Source of the DNA: Sphingobium sp. CECT 9361
GTDB lineage: Bacteria > Pseudomonadota > Alphaproteobacteria > Sphingomonadales > Sphingomonadaceae
DNA length: 43,699 nucleotides
Direction: 5' to 3'
Assembly (NCBI RefSeq): GCF_918741285.1
Contig: NZ_CAKKNC010000026.1
Location: forward strand, 1 to 43,699
The position numbers and the translations under genes were made by a program. The notes beneath the pieces were generated by a model. That model did no database searches. It was not told where the DNA came from and was given only the letters and a program-made list of their open reading frames with translations. This document shows, piece after piece, positions 8,284-17,618 of this stretch (within the stretch, counting starts at the first letter, position 1; each line of letters starts with the position of its first letter).

Positions 8284-8407
8284 CTCCCCTCCCTTCTAGG
8301 GAGGGGTTGGGGGTGGGTGCGCCGCGTCAGCGGCGCTCCAAGCATCGACATCAGGTGCTCGCTACGCTCGCCACCCACCCCTAGCCCCTCCCTTACAGGG
8401 AGGGGAG
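8284..8407. repeat. Palindromic intergenic repeat between prfA and prmC
   Basis: Two short perfect hairpins, CCCCTCCCT-TCT-AGGGAGGGG (8286-8306) and CCCCTCCCT-TAC-AGGGAGGGG (8385-8405), bracket a centre whose flanks, GGGGTGGGTG near 8311-8320 and CACCCACCCC near 8372-8381, are also complementary. The whole can fold into one large branched palindrome. Elements of this look are typical of multi-copy intergenic repeats in sphingomonads and relatives; copy number here cannot be checked. It fills nearly the entire prfA-prmC gap and its left arm supplies the prmC ribosome-binding site. Confidence 0.8.
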
Positions 8408-8419
8408 CATAGAGTCGCC

Positions 8420-9513
<1,094 letters not shown>

Positions 9514-9517
<4 letters not shown>

Positions 9518-10761
9518 CCTTGATAGCCCAACTCAGTGAGTGCGGCTTTGACCTCGAATAAATCATCGTGCCAAGTCGCTGCATGATAACGGACGTCAAC
9601 CCGCCCATCCTTCCACTGCAATGACAAAGCCACCTTAGCATTTAGCTTTAGCGCCTTGTCGAAGCGCTTCCGTGGAGAGCCGGTTGCAATCATATCAACC
9701 GACATTCCCTTATGCCGCAACTTCGATATGACCCTCCATGCATCCGGCATCGCAAGATCATCTTCCACCGCCATAGCGACCTTCAAAGGTTCGATTTGCG
9801 GCGCATCAATCAGCATCCCCAGCCGCTCGATCCCTGCAGCCCAACCCACGGCAGGCGTCACCGGCCCGCCCATATTCTCGATCAGACCATCATAGCGCCC
9901 GCCGCCCAACACGGTGCCTTGCGCGCCCAGCCGGTCGGTGACGAACTCAAACGCCGTGTGGCGGTAGTAGTCCAGCCCGCGCACCAGCCGTGCGTTGCGT
10001 TCCCATGCGACGCCTGCGGCATCCAGACCCTGCGTAACCTTCTCGAAGAAGGCGCGCGCTTCATCCGTCAGGAACGCGTCGATGTCTGGCGCACTGTCGG
10101 CGATGGGACGGTCGCGGGGGTCCTTGCTGTCGAGGATGCGGAGCGGATTGCGGGTGAGGCGCGCGCGGCTATCTTCACTAAGGTCGCCCATATGCGCGTT
10201 GAAGTGCGCAACCAGTGCATCGCGCCAGGCGTCGCGGCTGGCGGCGTCACCCAGCGTGTTGAGCGTGAGCGTCACGCCTTCGCTGATGCCCAATTCTTTC
10301 AGTAATTGGTCAGCAAAAACAAGGAGTTCTACGTCCGCACCCGGCTCCGCCGCGCCGATGATTTCCGCGTCCAACTGATGAAACTGGCGGAAGCGGCCCT
10401 TTTGCGGACGCTCATAGCGGAACAGCGGGCCATGCGTTGCGACCTTGAGCGGCGCATATTGCTGCCACCCCTCGGTGATGTAGGCGCGGGCGATGCCGGC
10501 GGTAAATTCGGGACGCAGGGTCAGGCTGTCGCCGCCGCGATCCTCGAACGTGTACATTTCCTTCGACACGACGTCGGTGCTTTCGCCCAGCGACCGCGCG
10601 AAGACGGCGGTGCTTTCGAACACGGGGACTTCGATCCGCTGAAACCCGTAGAGGCGGCGGACCCGGTCGAACGTCGCGACCACATGCGCGAAGCGGTCTG
10701 CGCTGTCGCCCAGCATGTCCTGGGTGCCACGGATCGGTCGGGGTGTTTCGATTTTCGCCAT
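9514..10761 (-). CDS. hisS: Histidyl-tRNA synthetase
   Basis: A 415-residue class II aminoacyl-tRNA synthetase that charges tRNA-His in the cytoplasm. The N-terminus PRPIRGTQDML leads into motif 1. Motif 2 is around FRYERPQKGRFRQFHQLDAE. The histidine-binding signature appears as LVRGLDYYRHTAFEF, and motif 3 is within GTVLGGGRYDGLIENMGG. A C-terminal anticodon-binding domain follows (LKVAMAVEDD onward). Length fits bacterial HisRS. It is the first gene of the minus-strand hisS-prfA-prmC unit and overlaps prfA by 4 bases. Its 5' side faces the M61 peptidase gene across a repeat-bearing gap. Confidence 0.97.
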
Positions 10762-10846
10762 GGGGATGGGCGTGTAGCGGCATTTTAGGACGAAGGGAAC
10801 GGGGTTGAAGGGTCGGAAATTAACCCCGTCGCCAATCCCAATTTTC

Positions 10847-10936
10847 CGTTATTCCCGCGAAGGCGGGAATCCGTCTCCTACCCTGTCGTCGCGGATCGAC
10901 GTGGGGAGATGGATTGCCGCTTTCGCGGGAATGACA
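10847..10936. repeat. REP-like palindromic repeat (TTCCCGCG family)
   Basis: A left arm ATTCCCGCGAAGGCGGGAAT at 10851-10870 and a right arm around GCTTTCGCGGGAATGACA near 10919-10936 can pair with each other, and the left arm is itself a near-perfect palindrome. This arrangement is the familiar proteobacterial short palindromic repeat. It sits in the hisS/M61 divergent intergenic region and is open in frame with the peptidase gene, producing a misleading N-terminal extension (the SREGGNPSP ... AFAGMTG pattern). Confidence 0.8.
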
Positions 10937-11032
10937 GGATTTGGACACAGCACTGGACGTCCACACAATCACGCGGCATGTAACACAGCAACCATCTACC
11001 GTTTTTCCCCTTCTCTTTCGGAGACTTCCGCC

Positions 11033-12955
11033 ATGCGCCGCAGGTTTGCCGCCGTTCTTCTGTTTTCCACTTTGCTGACCGCCCCCGCCGCTGCGCAGGA
11101 TGCCAATCGCTCAAAGCCCGTCGCCATCCCCCTGCCGGAAATGACTGCGCCCAAGGACGTTCCCTATCCCGGCGGCACCATCAAGCTGGACGTGGACGCC
11201 ACCGACACGGTGCAGCGCATTTTCCGCGTGAAGGAAACGATCCCTGTCTCGGCCTCTGGCAAGCTGACGCTGGCAATGCCTGCATGGCTACCCGGCAATC
11301 ACGCGCCGCGCGGGCAGATCGAAAAGCTCACCGGCCTCGTCTTCACTGCCAATGGCAAAGTGCTGCCATGGATTCGCGATCCGCTGGACGTGTTCTCCTT
11401 CACCATCGACGTGCCGAGCGGCGTCAAGAATGTCGTCGCGGAATTTCAGTTCCTGTCGGCGACCGCAGGCAATCAGGGTCGCGTCGTCGTGACGGACAAG
11501 ATGCTGAACCTGCAATGGGAAGCCGTCTCGCTCTATCCGGTCGGCTATTATACGCGGCAGATCCCGGTGCAAGCGACCGTGACTTATCCGGACGGCTGGC
11601 AGGCGGCGACCGCCTTGCGCGGCAAGAAGACCGGATCGACCATTGCCTATGACACCATCGATTACGAAGCGCTGGTCGATTCGCCGGTGTTTGCGGGGCA
11701 GTATTTCAAGGCGGTCGATCTGGGCCAGAACGTCACGCTGAACATGGTCGCGGATAATCCCGGCGAGCTCATCTACACCCCCGATCAGATGGCCAAGCAC
11801 AAGAAGCTGGTCGACGAGAGCCTCGCGCTGTTCGGCGCCATGCATTTCGATCATTACGACTTCCTGCTGGCGATCACCGACGAAATGGGATCGATCGGGC
11901 TGGAGCATCACCGCAGCTCGGAAAATGGCGTCGACACCGGATACTTCCCCAAGTGGAACGACGGCGTAGGCGAACGCAACCTGCTCCCCCATGAATTCAC
12001 GCATAGCTGGGACGGCAAGTTCCGCCGCGGCGAAACGCTGTGGACGCCCGATTTCAAGACGCCGATGCAGGACAATCTGCTGTGGGTGTATGAAGGGCAG
12101 ACGCAATTCTGGGGCTATGTCCTTGGTGCGCGGTCGGGGCTCTACAGCAAGCAGGAAACGCTCGACGCTTATGCGCACATCGCCGCGCGGCTCGACACCA
12201 CGCGCGGCCGCGAATGGCGCGCGATGGAGGATACCACCCACGATCCGATCATGTCCGCCCGCCGCCCCAAGGGCTGGTCGAGCTGGCAGCGGTCAGAGGA
12301 CTATTACAATGAAGGCCTGATGATCTGGCTCGAAGCCGATGCGATCATCCGTCAGCAGACGCGCGGCGCCAAGGGGCTGGACGATTTCGCCAAGGCATTC
12401 TTCGGCATCAAGCCGGGCGACTGGGGTCAGGTGACCTACAACCGGCAGGAAGTCATCGACACGCTGAACGGCATTGCGCCCTATGATTGGGCGGGCTTCT
12501 TCAAGACGCGCGTCGATATGCCCACCCGCGAAGTGACCAAGAACGGCCTGACGATGGGCGGCTACCGCCTTGTCTATGGCGACACGCCGGGCGCGCAGAC
12601 CAAGCAAGCGGAAAAGGCGCTCAAGGGCGTGGATCAGGGCTTTGGCGTTGGATTGCTCGTCAAGAATGACGGCGACATTGCGGGCGTCATCTGGAACAGC
12701 GCGGCATTCAAGGCAGGATTGACCGTCGGCACGAAGGTTCTGGCCGTCAATGGCCGGGAGTTTTCCGGCGACGCATTCAAGGAAGCATTGACGCTGGCCA
12801 AGGACCCCAAGCGACCAGTCGAACTGATCGTGCGACAGGACAAGAATTTCCGCACTATTAAACTCGATTATTCGGGTGGCTTGCGCTATCCGCGCCTCGA
12901 AAAGACGGGCGCGGGCGACGGTAGCCTCGATAAGCTGCTGGTGCCCAGAACATAA
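11033..12955 (+). CDS. M61-family metallopeptidase with PDZ domain
   Basis: A 640-residue exported zinc peptidase of the M61 (glycyl aminopeptidase-like) family. The signal peptide ends around LTAPAAAQ. An N-terminal beta domain is followed by the catalytic domain with HEFTH at 320-324 (His320, Glu321, His324) and the downstream ligand Glu354 in WVYEGQTQFWG. A C-terminal PDZ domain occupies about 535-625 (GFGVGLLVKNDGDIAGVIW, then GLTVGTKVLAVNG). The frame is open back to 10805, but that part translates the palindromic repeat. ATG 11033 has GGAG at 11020-11023 and starts a proper signal peptide. Substrate unknown. Confidence 0.92.
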   Translation: MRRRFAAVLLFSTLLTAPAAAQDANRSKPVAIPLPEMTAPKDVPYPGGTIKLDVDATDTVQRIFRVKETIPVSASGKLTLAMPAWLPGNHAPRGQIEKLTGLVFTANGKVLPWIRDPLDVFSFTIDVPSGVKNVVAEFQFLSATAGNQGRVVVTDKMLNLQWEAVSLYPVGYYTRQIPVQATVTYPDGWQAATALRGKKTGSTIAYDTIDYEALVDSPVFAGQYFKAVDLGQNVTLNMVADNPGELIYTPDQMAKHKKLVDESLALFGAMHFDHYDFLLAITDEMGSIGLEHHRSSENGVDTGYFPKWNDGVGERNLLPHEFTHSWDGKFRRGETLWTPDFKTPMQDNLLWVYEGQTQFWGYVLGARSGLYSKQETLDAYAHIAARLDTTRGREWRAMEDTTHDPIMSARRPKGWSSWQRSEDYYNEGLMIWLEADAIIRQQTRGAKGLDDFAKAFFGIKPGDWGQVTYNRQEVIDTLNGIAPYDWAGFFKTRVDMPTREVTKNGLTMGGYRLVYGDTPGAQTKQAEKALKGVDQGFGVGLLVKNDGDIAGVIWNSAAFKAGLTVGTKVLAVNGREFSGDAFKEALTLAKDPKRPVELIVRQDKNFRTIKLDYSGGLRYPRLEKTGAGDGSLDKLLVPRT

Positions 12956-12995
12956 GAATTGCCGCATTCACTTTGTGCAGACCTGAGGGAAATCC

Positions 12996-13544
12996 ATGAA
13001 TATCGAACTGATCCCGGTTGGCGACGATCCGCCAAACAGCTTGAACGTCGTCATCGAAGTCCCTGTCGGCGGTGAGCCGGTGAAGTATGAATTCGACAAG
13101 AAGTCGGGCGCATTGTTCGTCGATCGCATTCTGCACACGCCGATGCGCTACCCCGCCAATTACGGCTTCGTGCCGCACACCCTGTCGCCCGATGGCGATC
13201 CGCTGGACGCGCTGGTCATCGCCCGCTCGCCCTTCGTGCCGGGCTGCGTCGTGCGCGCACGGCCAATTGCCGTGTTGAACCTGGAAGACGAAGCCGGCGG
13301 CGACGAAAAGCTGGTCTGCGTGCCGGACAACAAGACGTTCCCCTATTATTCCGACGTCCACCAGAAGGACGATCTGCCCGGCATCGTGATGGAGCAGATC
13401 GAGCATTTCTTCACGCACTACAAGGATCTGGAAAAGACCAAGTGGGTGCGAATCGGCACGTGGGGCGGCGCGGAAGAAGCGCGGCAGATCACGCTGGAAG
13501 CGATCGCACGGTACAAGGCTGACAAGGCCGACAAATCCGCCTGA
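12996..13544 (+). CDS. ppa: Inorganic pyrophosphatase (family I)
   Basis: A 182-residue cytoplasmic enzyme that hydrolyses pyrophosphate to two phosphates and so pulls biosynthetic reactions forward. The family I signature is DGDPLDALV near residues 66-74, with the metal-binding aspartates. The opening phrases VVIEVPVGGEPVKYEFDK and RYPANYGFVPHTL are canonical, as is the length. GAGGGAAATCC provides a good ribosome-binding site before ATG 12996. A shared bidirectional terminator follows at 13565-13603. Confidence 0.97.
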   Translation: MNIELIPVGDDPPNSLNVVIEVPVGGEPVKYEFDKKSGALFVDRILHTPMRYPANYGFVPHTLSPDGDPLDALVIARSPFVPGCVVRARPIAVLNLEDEAGGDEKLVCVPDNKTFPYYSDVHQKDDLPGIVMEQIEHFFTHYKDLEKTKWVRIGTWGGAEEARQITLEAIARYKADKADKSA

Positions 13545-13564
13545 ACGCAGGTTTGACCGAACAG

Positions 13565-13603
13565 AAAAAGGGGCGTCGCGGTCATGCTGCGGCGCCCCTT
13601 TTC
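13565..13603. terminator. Bidirectional terminator between ppa and the lipoprotein gene
   Basis: The stem AAAAGGGGCG-CGC pairs with GCGGCGCCCCTTTT (one wobble) around a short loop, with A-runs and T-runs on both sides. It lies between the convergent ends of ppa (13544) and the lipoprotein gene (13623) and should stop both transcripts. Confidence 0.85.
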
Positions 13604-13622
13604 GTGTCAGCGGCGGCGCACT

Positions 13623-14132
13623 CTATTTGGCGCTGAGCGTGATCGCGCCTTGTGTTGTGTTGGCGGCGGCGGGCTTCAGGTCGATGCGGAAAGGGTCGCC
13701 ATCCTTCTGCGTACCGGTGAGCAGATTGCCGTCGGCAGCGACCGACAGCCCCTCTTCCTTCAGCGCATTCACAAAATATTCGCGGACCGAATCGGGCGAC
13801 GCGGGCGCCGTGAAGGTCAGCGACACGCGACCGGTATCCTCGGTCTTGCCGGCATTGACGTTGATCGAACGAATGGACGAGCCGGGGTAGAGCTTCACCC
13901 CGTCGATATCGAAATTGTCGCTATCCAGCCGGATTTTCGGCAAAGCGATCTTGGCATCGAGTCCGGGTATCTGGATGGACATCTTGCCGTCCTTGCCATT
14001 GGCGGCGGCAACCACATTGCCCTCGTCATCGCGGATGCTGATATCGGTGCCGGGCTTACCGTCATCCTTGCTATCGCAGGCCGCCAACAGAACAAGCGGT
14101 ACAATCAAAGCGGACATGGGCAAGCGGATCAT
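13623..14132 (-). CDS. Putative lipoprotein, function unknown
   Basis: A 169-residue protein with a lipoprotein signal: hydrophobic N-terminus then LLAAC with Cys19 as the lipidation site. The mature part starts with an acidic, glycine-rich stretch (DSKDDGKPGTDISIRDDEG). It continues with strand-rich segments such as MSIQIPGLDAKIALPKIRL and a C-terminal domain that includes SPDSVREYFVNALKEEGL. No named domain is recognised with confidence. ATG 14132 has GGAG upstream; an upstream frame to 14168 lacks support. A TATTAT -10-like element at 14160-14165 lies just ahead. Probably anchored in the inner or outer membrane facing the periplasm. Confidence 0.75.
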   Translation of the reverse strand: MIRLPMSALIVPLVLLAACDSKDDGKPGTDISIRDDEGNVVAAANGKDGKMSIQIPGLDAKIALPKIRLDSDNFDIDGVKLYPGSSIRSINVNAGKTEDTGRVSLTFTAPASPDSVREYFVNALKEEGLSVAADGNLLTGTQKDGDPFRIDLKPAAANTTQGAITLSAK

Positions 14133-14159
14133 CGGCAGTCTCCAAAGAGTATTGCCGAT

Positions 14160-14188
14160 ATAATACACCTTGCGCGACCCCGCGCAAG
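14160..14188 (-). promoter_or_regulatory. Hairpin and possible promoter upstream of the lipoprotein gene
   Basis: A perfect 8-bp inverted repeat CTTGCGCG-ACCC-CGCGCAAG at 14169-14188 lies just past the MocR stop at 14194. On the minus strand its first half provides TTGCGC and, 16 bases on, TATTAT at 14165-14160, so it may be both the MocR transcript end and part of the lipoprotein promoter. No strong T-run follows the hairpin. Confidence 0.4.
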
Positions 14189-14193
14189 TCCGG

Positions 14194-15696
14194 TCAGATA
14201 ATCCGTTCCGCCTCCATTGCCCATGTCGCTACGTTCACCATCGGACGGACGCGCGCGTGGAGCCTGTCCGCGGCGCTGGCAAGACGGTCGATCGCAAGCA
14301 TCAGTTGCGCAGGCGGCAAGGTGAAAGGCAGGCGCACGAACCGCTCGAACGCGCCATCTATGCCAAAGCGCGGCCCCGGCACGATGCGCAGACCGTGCGC
14401 CTGCGCCATCGCTGCCAGCGCCGATGCTTCCGCACGGGGCATTTCGACCCAGAGGTTCAGCCCACCGGCAGGCACCGGAACGCGCCAGTCAGGCAAGCGG
14501 TCGGTCAGGGCCGCCACCAGCCGGTCGCGCGCATCGCGCAGCTCCGCGCGGCGCGCCCCGTCAATCTCAACGCTGCCTTCCAGCAGGGCGGCAACGGCAA
14601 GCTGTTCGACCACGGGCGTTGCCATATCGACGGTCGCGCGGATGCGGCCCAGCGCGGCAATCGTCTGTTCGTCCGCGCGAATCCAGCCGATACGCAGCCC
14701 GCCCCAATAACGTTTGCTGGCCGAGCCGATGCTGATGACCGTCCCGTCCGTATCGAAGGTCGCGACCGGCACGACGGCACCGCCCGCCCCCTGCCCGAAC
14801 AGATCCGAATCGAGCGCAATGTCCGCCATCGTTTCATCGATGACCAGCGGCGTGCGGGTGCGCGACGCGGCGTCCACCAATCTGCGCCGGGTGTCGCTGT
14901 CCATGTGGCGGCCGGTCGGGTTGTGATAATCGGCAATGATATAGGCGAAGCGCGGTGCGGTCTGCCGCATGGCGGCGTCCATCGCCTCCATGTCCCAGCC
15001 CTGTGCAGGCAAACTGACCGGCACGGCGCGACAATTGTTGCGGGCGATGGCGGACAGCGCGTTGTGATAGGTGGGGTGATCCACGACGATGCGATCCCCC
15101 GGCCCCGTCAGCAAGCGCAGGATCAGCATCAGCGCATGTTGCGCACCGCTGGTGACGAGAATCTGGTCGGGCCGAGTGGGACAGCCGCGACGGGCATAGT
15201 CCGCCGCTATGGCTTCGCGCAGACGCGGGATGCCTGACGCTTCATAACCAAGCCCCGAAAGCCAGGCGGGTAGCTGCGTGAGCGCAGCCTCATACGCCTG
15301 CCACACCCCCGCCGGCGCAGGCAGCGCAGCGGCGGTCCAGTCGATCATGCCATCCTGATCGACATCCGATTCGATATCCGTCGCAGCCGCACGGCCACCA
15401 GGAACGCGCGTGACGGTCCCCGATCCCTGCCGACTGAGCAAATAGCCTTCGTCGCGCAACTGGTTGAACGCGGCGGCGACGGTCGTGCGGCTGATGCCCA
15501 GCGCCAGCGCCAGTTCCCGCTCGCCCGGCACGCGGATGCCCAGCGGAATGCGCCCGTCCATCACAAGGAGTTTCAGCGCGCGAGCAAGCTGCCGATAGGC
15601 CGGATCGCCCGCACCCTCGCTACGCCATTGCCCCAGATGCCGCATGAGGGACGCTGCGCCGAGCGCGGATTGGCTAAAAGCGGATTGAAGTGCCAT
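14194..15696 (-). CDS. MocR-type GntR regulator with aminotransferase domain (YczR-like)
   Basis: A 500-residue fusion of an N-terminal GntR winged helix (about 25-95, with GERELALALGISRTTVAAAFNQLRD, written here only as a position and key residues) and a fold-type I aminotransferase domain. The PLP-binding lysine is in GSASKRYWGG, and the cofactor contact NPTGR is present in ADYHNPTGRHM. MocR proteins use PLP or a PLP adduct as effector and usually control a neighbouring gene. Here the neighbour is a divergent YczE-type membrane protein. That pairing is known for the YczR subgroup of MocR regulators. ATG 15696 has no clear ribosome-binding site and the transcript may be leaderless. Confidence 0.88.
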   Translation of the reverse strand: MALQSAFSQSALGAASLMRHLGQWRSEGAGDPAYRQLARALKLLVMDGRIPLGIRVPGERELALALGISRTTVAAAFNQLRDEGYLLSRQGSGTVTRVPGGRAAATDIESDVDQDGMIDWTAAALPAPAGVWQAYEAALTQLPAWLSGLGYEASGIPRLREAIAADYARRGCPTRPDQILVTSGAQHALMLILRLLTGPGDRIVVDHPTYHNALSAIARNNCRAVPVSLPAQGWDMEAMDAAMRQTAPRFAYIIADYHNPTGRHMDSDTRRRLVDAASRTRTPLVIDETMADIALDSDLFGQGAGGAVVPVATFDTDGTVISIGSASKRYWGGLRIGWIRADEQTIAALGRIRATVDMATPVVEQLAVAALLEGSVEIDGARRAELRDARDRLVAALTDRLPDWRVPVPAGGLNLWVEMPRAEASALAAMAQAHGLRIVPGPRFGIDGAFERFVRLPFTLPPAQLMLAIDRLASAADRLHARVRPMVNVATWAMEAERII

Positions 15697-15710
15697 GAGG
15701 CCAAATATGC

Positions 15711-15754
15711 ATAAGTGGCCCTAACATTCAATGCCACATTGGCTCATTGGTCCG
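15711..15754. promoter_or_regulatory. Candidate MocR operator/promoter region
   Basis: The short gap between the divergent regulator and yczE-like genes contains an inverted pair GTGGC (15715-15719) and GCCAC (15733-15737), plus CATTGG repeated at 15737 and 15746. Spaced short repeats are the usual form of MocR sites. TTGAAT on the minus strand (15731-15726), followed by a CATATT-like -10, could drive the regulator. Assignment is tentative. Confidence 0.4.
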
Positions 15755-16360
15755 GGCATGATGATGCCACACCGCCTGTTTCAACTGTTCTGGGGCCTAT
15801 GCCTCTATGGTTTTTCGATGGCTTTGATGCTGCGTGCCAATCTCGGGCTCGACCCGTGGGACGTGTTGCATCAGGGAATTGCGCCATCGCTGGGCCTCAC
15901 TTTCGGCATGACCGTTAATCTGGTCGGGCTGGTCGTGCTGCTGCTGTGGATACCCTTGCGACAGAGGCCGGGCGTCGGCACCGTCCTTAACATCGTCGTC
16001 ATCGGGACGGCGGTCGACCTGTCGCTAATGATCCTGCCGACGCCGGAAGGCTATGCGGCGCGCTTCGCTTTTCTGATCGGCGGTATCGTGCTGAACGGCA
16101 TCGCTGGGGGCGCGTATATCGGCGCGGGGCTTGGGCCGGGGCCGCGTGACGGGCTGATGACCGGACTATGCGCGCGGACTGGCTGGCCAGTGAAGATCGT
16201 GCGGACCGCCATCGAACTTGCGGTGCTGACCATCGGATGGATGATGGGCGGAACCGTCGGTGTGGGCACCGTCCTCTATGCAGTCAGCATCGGGTGGGTG
16301 GTGCACCATGCCCTCCCCGCCCTTCAGATCAAACCGCGCAAAGAGCCTGCCGCCCCTTGA
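15731..16360 (+). CDS. YczE/YitT-like membrane protein
   Basis: A 209-residue integral membrane protein with about five to six hydrophobic helices. It matches the YczE family opening: FWGLCLYGFSMALMLRANLG then LDPWDVLHQGIA. Later GPGPRDGLMTGL and WPVKIVRTAIELAVL are also typical of the family. Transport or export function is presumed, but no substrate is established. It is divergent from a MocR regulator, the known genomic partner of this family, and is probably its target. ATG 15731 gives the longest form. The ATG cluster at 15759-15765 is an equally possible start and leaves a longer promoter region. Confidence 0.82.
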   Translation: MPHWLIGPGMMMPHRLFQLFWGLCLYGFSMALMLRANLGLDPWDVLHQGIAPSLGLTFGMTVNLVGLVVLLLWIPLRQRPGVGTVLNIVVIGTAVDLSLMILPTPEGYAARFAFLIGGIVLNGIAGGAYIGAGLGPGPRDGLMTGLCARTGWPVKIVRTAIELAVLTIGWMMGGTVGVGTVLYAVSIGWVVHHALPALQIKPRKEPAAP

Positions 16361-16380
16361 TCGCCGTTCTCATGTAAAGA

Positions 16381-16890
16381 TCAGCTACCGTTCGGGCCGG
16401 GGCCGGAGCGTGTACCCGGCGCGCCGCCTGCGCCCACCGCACCGATATTGCCGAAGATTTCGTCGAACAGGCTGCGATTGCGGCCAAGCGTCGGAGTCTT
16501 GTCACCGCTGGGCGAAATGCGCGCGATCTGATCCAGCCCGGTGCGATCCACCGCGACGACATTGCCCGCAGGATCGAAGCGCACGCGCAGCACTGTCTGT
16601 TCGACAGGGCGGGGCGACGCGAACGCAAGCTGCCGCATTTCGCGCGAGACATAATACCAGTCGGCCTGCCCGAACTGCGCGGTAAAGGTCGGACGACCCA
16701 GCGTCGCTTCCACCGATGCGCGATTGTCGATACCCGGCTGCACCGAATCGACGAGCAGCTTGTCGACCTGATACCCCTGATGCGTGCGGATGCGCGTGCA
16801 TCCCGAAGCGCCCAGCACCAATGCCAGCGCGCCGACAACCATCGGGACTCGGCCCAGATAACGTGCAGGACCGGGGCGAGTATCGCGCAT
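16381..16890 (-). CDS. bamE: Outer membrane protein assembly factor BamE
   Basis: A 169-residue lipoprotein of the BAM complex, which inserts beta-barrel proteins in the outer membrane. The lipobox is GASGC with Cys31. The BamE fold is evident from HQGYQVDKLLVDSVQPGID, then ASVEATLGRPTFTAQFGQADWYYVSR and the strand QTVLRVRFDPAGNVVAVD (positions about 38-115). GGAG lies 7 bases ahead of ATG 16890. A disordered Gly/Pro C-terminus is common in sphingomonads. It is convergent with the yczE-like gene (20-base gap) and divergent from the bc1 chaperone gene. Confidence 0.92.
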   Translation of the reverse strand: MRDTRPGPARYLGRVPMVVGALALVLGASGCTRIRTHQGYQVDKLLVDSVQPGIDNRASVEATLGRPTFTAQFGQADWYYVSREMRQLAFASPRPVEQTVLRVRFDPAGNVVAVDRTGLDQIARISPSGDKTPTLGRNRSLFDEIFGNIGAVGAGGAPGTRSGPGPNGS

Positions 16891-17087
16891 GAAATTCTCC
16901 TGGCGGCAACGTGCCGCGAAACATCACATAAATTGGCAAGGACATTGCCACCGTTTGGCCATTGCATTGCGTGGCCGCGCAATCAATATGGAATTGCACG
17001 GCGGCAGACAAGGCCGCTGCGGCAGGCGACCGGCTTTGGTTGCCGATATGACCCGGTTTCACTCCTTTCGTCTGGCCAATATCCTTC

Positions 17088-17618
17088 ATGTCCTTTCTCG
17101 ATCGCCTCTTCCCATCGCTGTTCAACCGCGACGATCCGCGTAGCCAGATGGCACCGCTCTATACCGCCATCGTCGCGCGCGGACGGGAGCCGCACTGGTA
17201 TGCGCAGGGGCAGGTTCCCGATACGCTGGACGGTCGGTTCGACATGATCGCCGCGATTTTATGCGCGGTCCTGCTGCGGCTGGAAGGCGAAGACGCCGCG
17301 CGGCAGCAGAGCGTGTGGCTGACCGAAGTGTTCATTAACGACATGGACGGGCAATTGCGGCAAATCGGCATCGGCGACATGATCGTGGGCAAGCATATCG
17401 GCAAGATGATGGCGGCGCTGGGCGGGCGCCTCACCGCCTATCGCGAAGGCTTGGCCGAGGGTGGTGATCTTGAAGGCGCGCTGGTGCGCAACCTCTATCG
17501 CGGCGAATCGCCTGCGCCCGATGCGCTGGCGCATGTCGCGCAGACCATGCGCGCGCTATGGGTGAAGCTGGCCACCACCCCCACCCCTGCCATCCTTGCC
17601 GGGGAGCTACCGCAATGA
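17088..17618 (+). CDS. Ubiquinol-cytochrome c chaperone family protein
   Basis: A 176-residue protein of the Cbp3/UQCC1-type family, which helps assemble the cytochrome bc1 complex. Recognisable features are the opening MSFLDRLFPSLF, the APLYTAIVARGREPHWY stretch, FDMIAAILCAVLLRLE and FINDMDGQLRQIGIGD, which hold the conserved core. Likely cytoplasmic or at the inner membrane surface. It overlaps the next gene (DUF177) by 4 bases, an arrangement shared by many alphaproteobacteria along with a nearby bamE. Confidence 0.9.
   Translation: MSFLDRLFPSLFNRDDPRSQMAPLYTAIVARGREPHWYAQGQVPDTLDGRFDMIAAILCAVLLRLEGEDAARQQSVWLTEVFINDMDGQLRQIGIGDMIVGKHIGKMMAALGGRLTAYREGLAEGGDLEGALVRNLYRGESPAPDALAHVAQTMRALWVKLATTPTPAILAGELPQ

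Noticed and set aside
11288..12241. 317-codon minus-strand frame inside the M61 gene
   Set aside because: Shadow of the peptidase reading frame, no recognisable domain.
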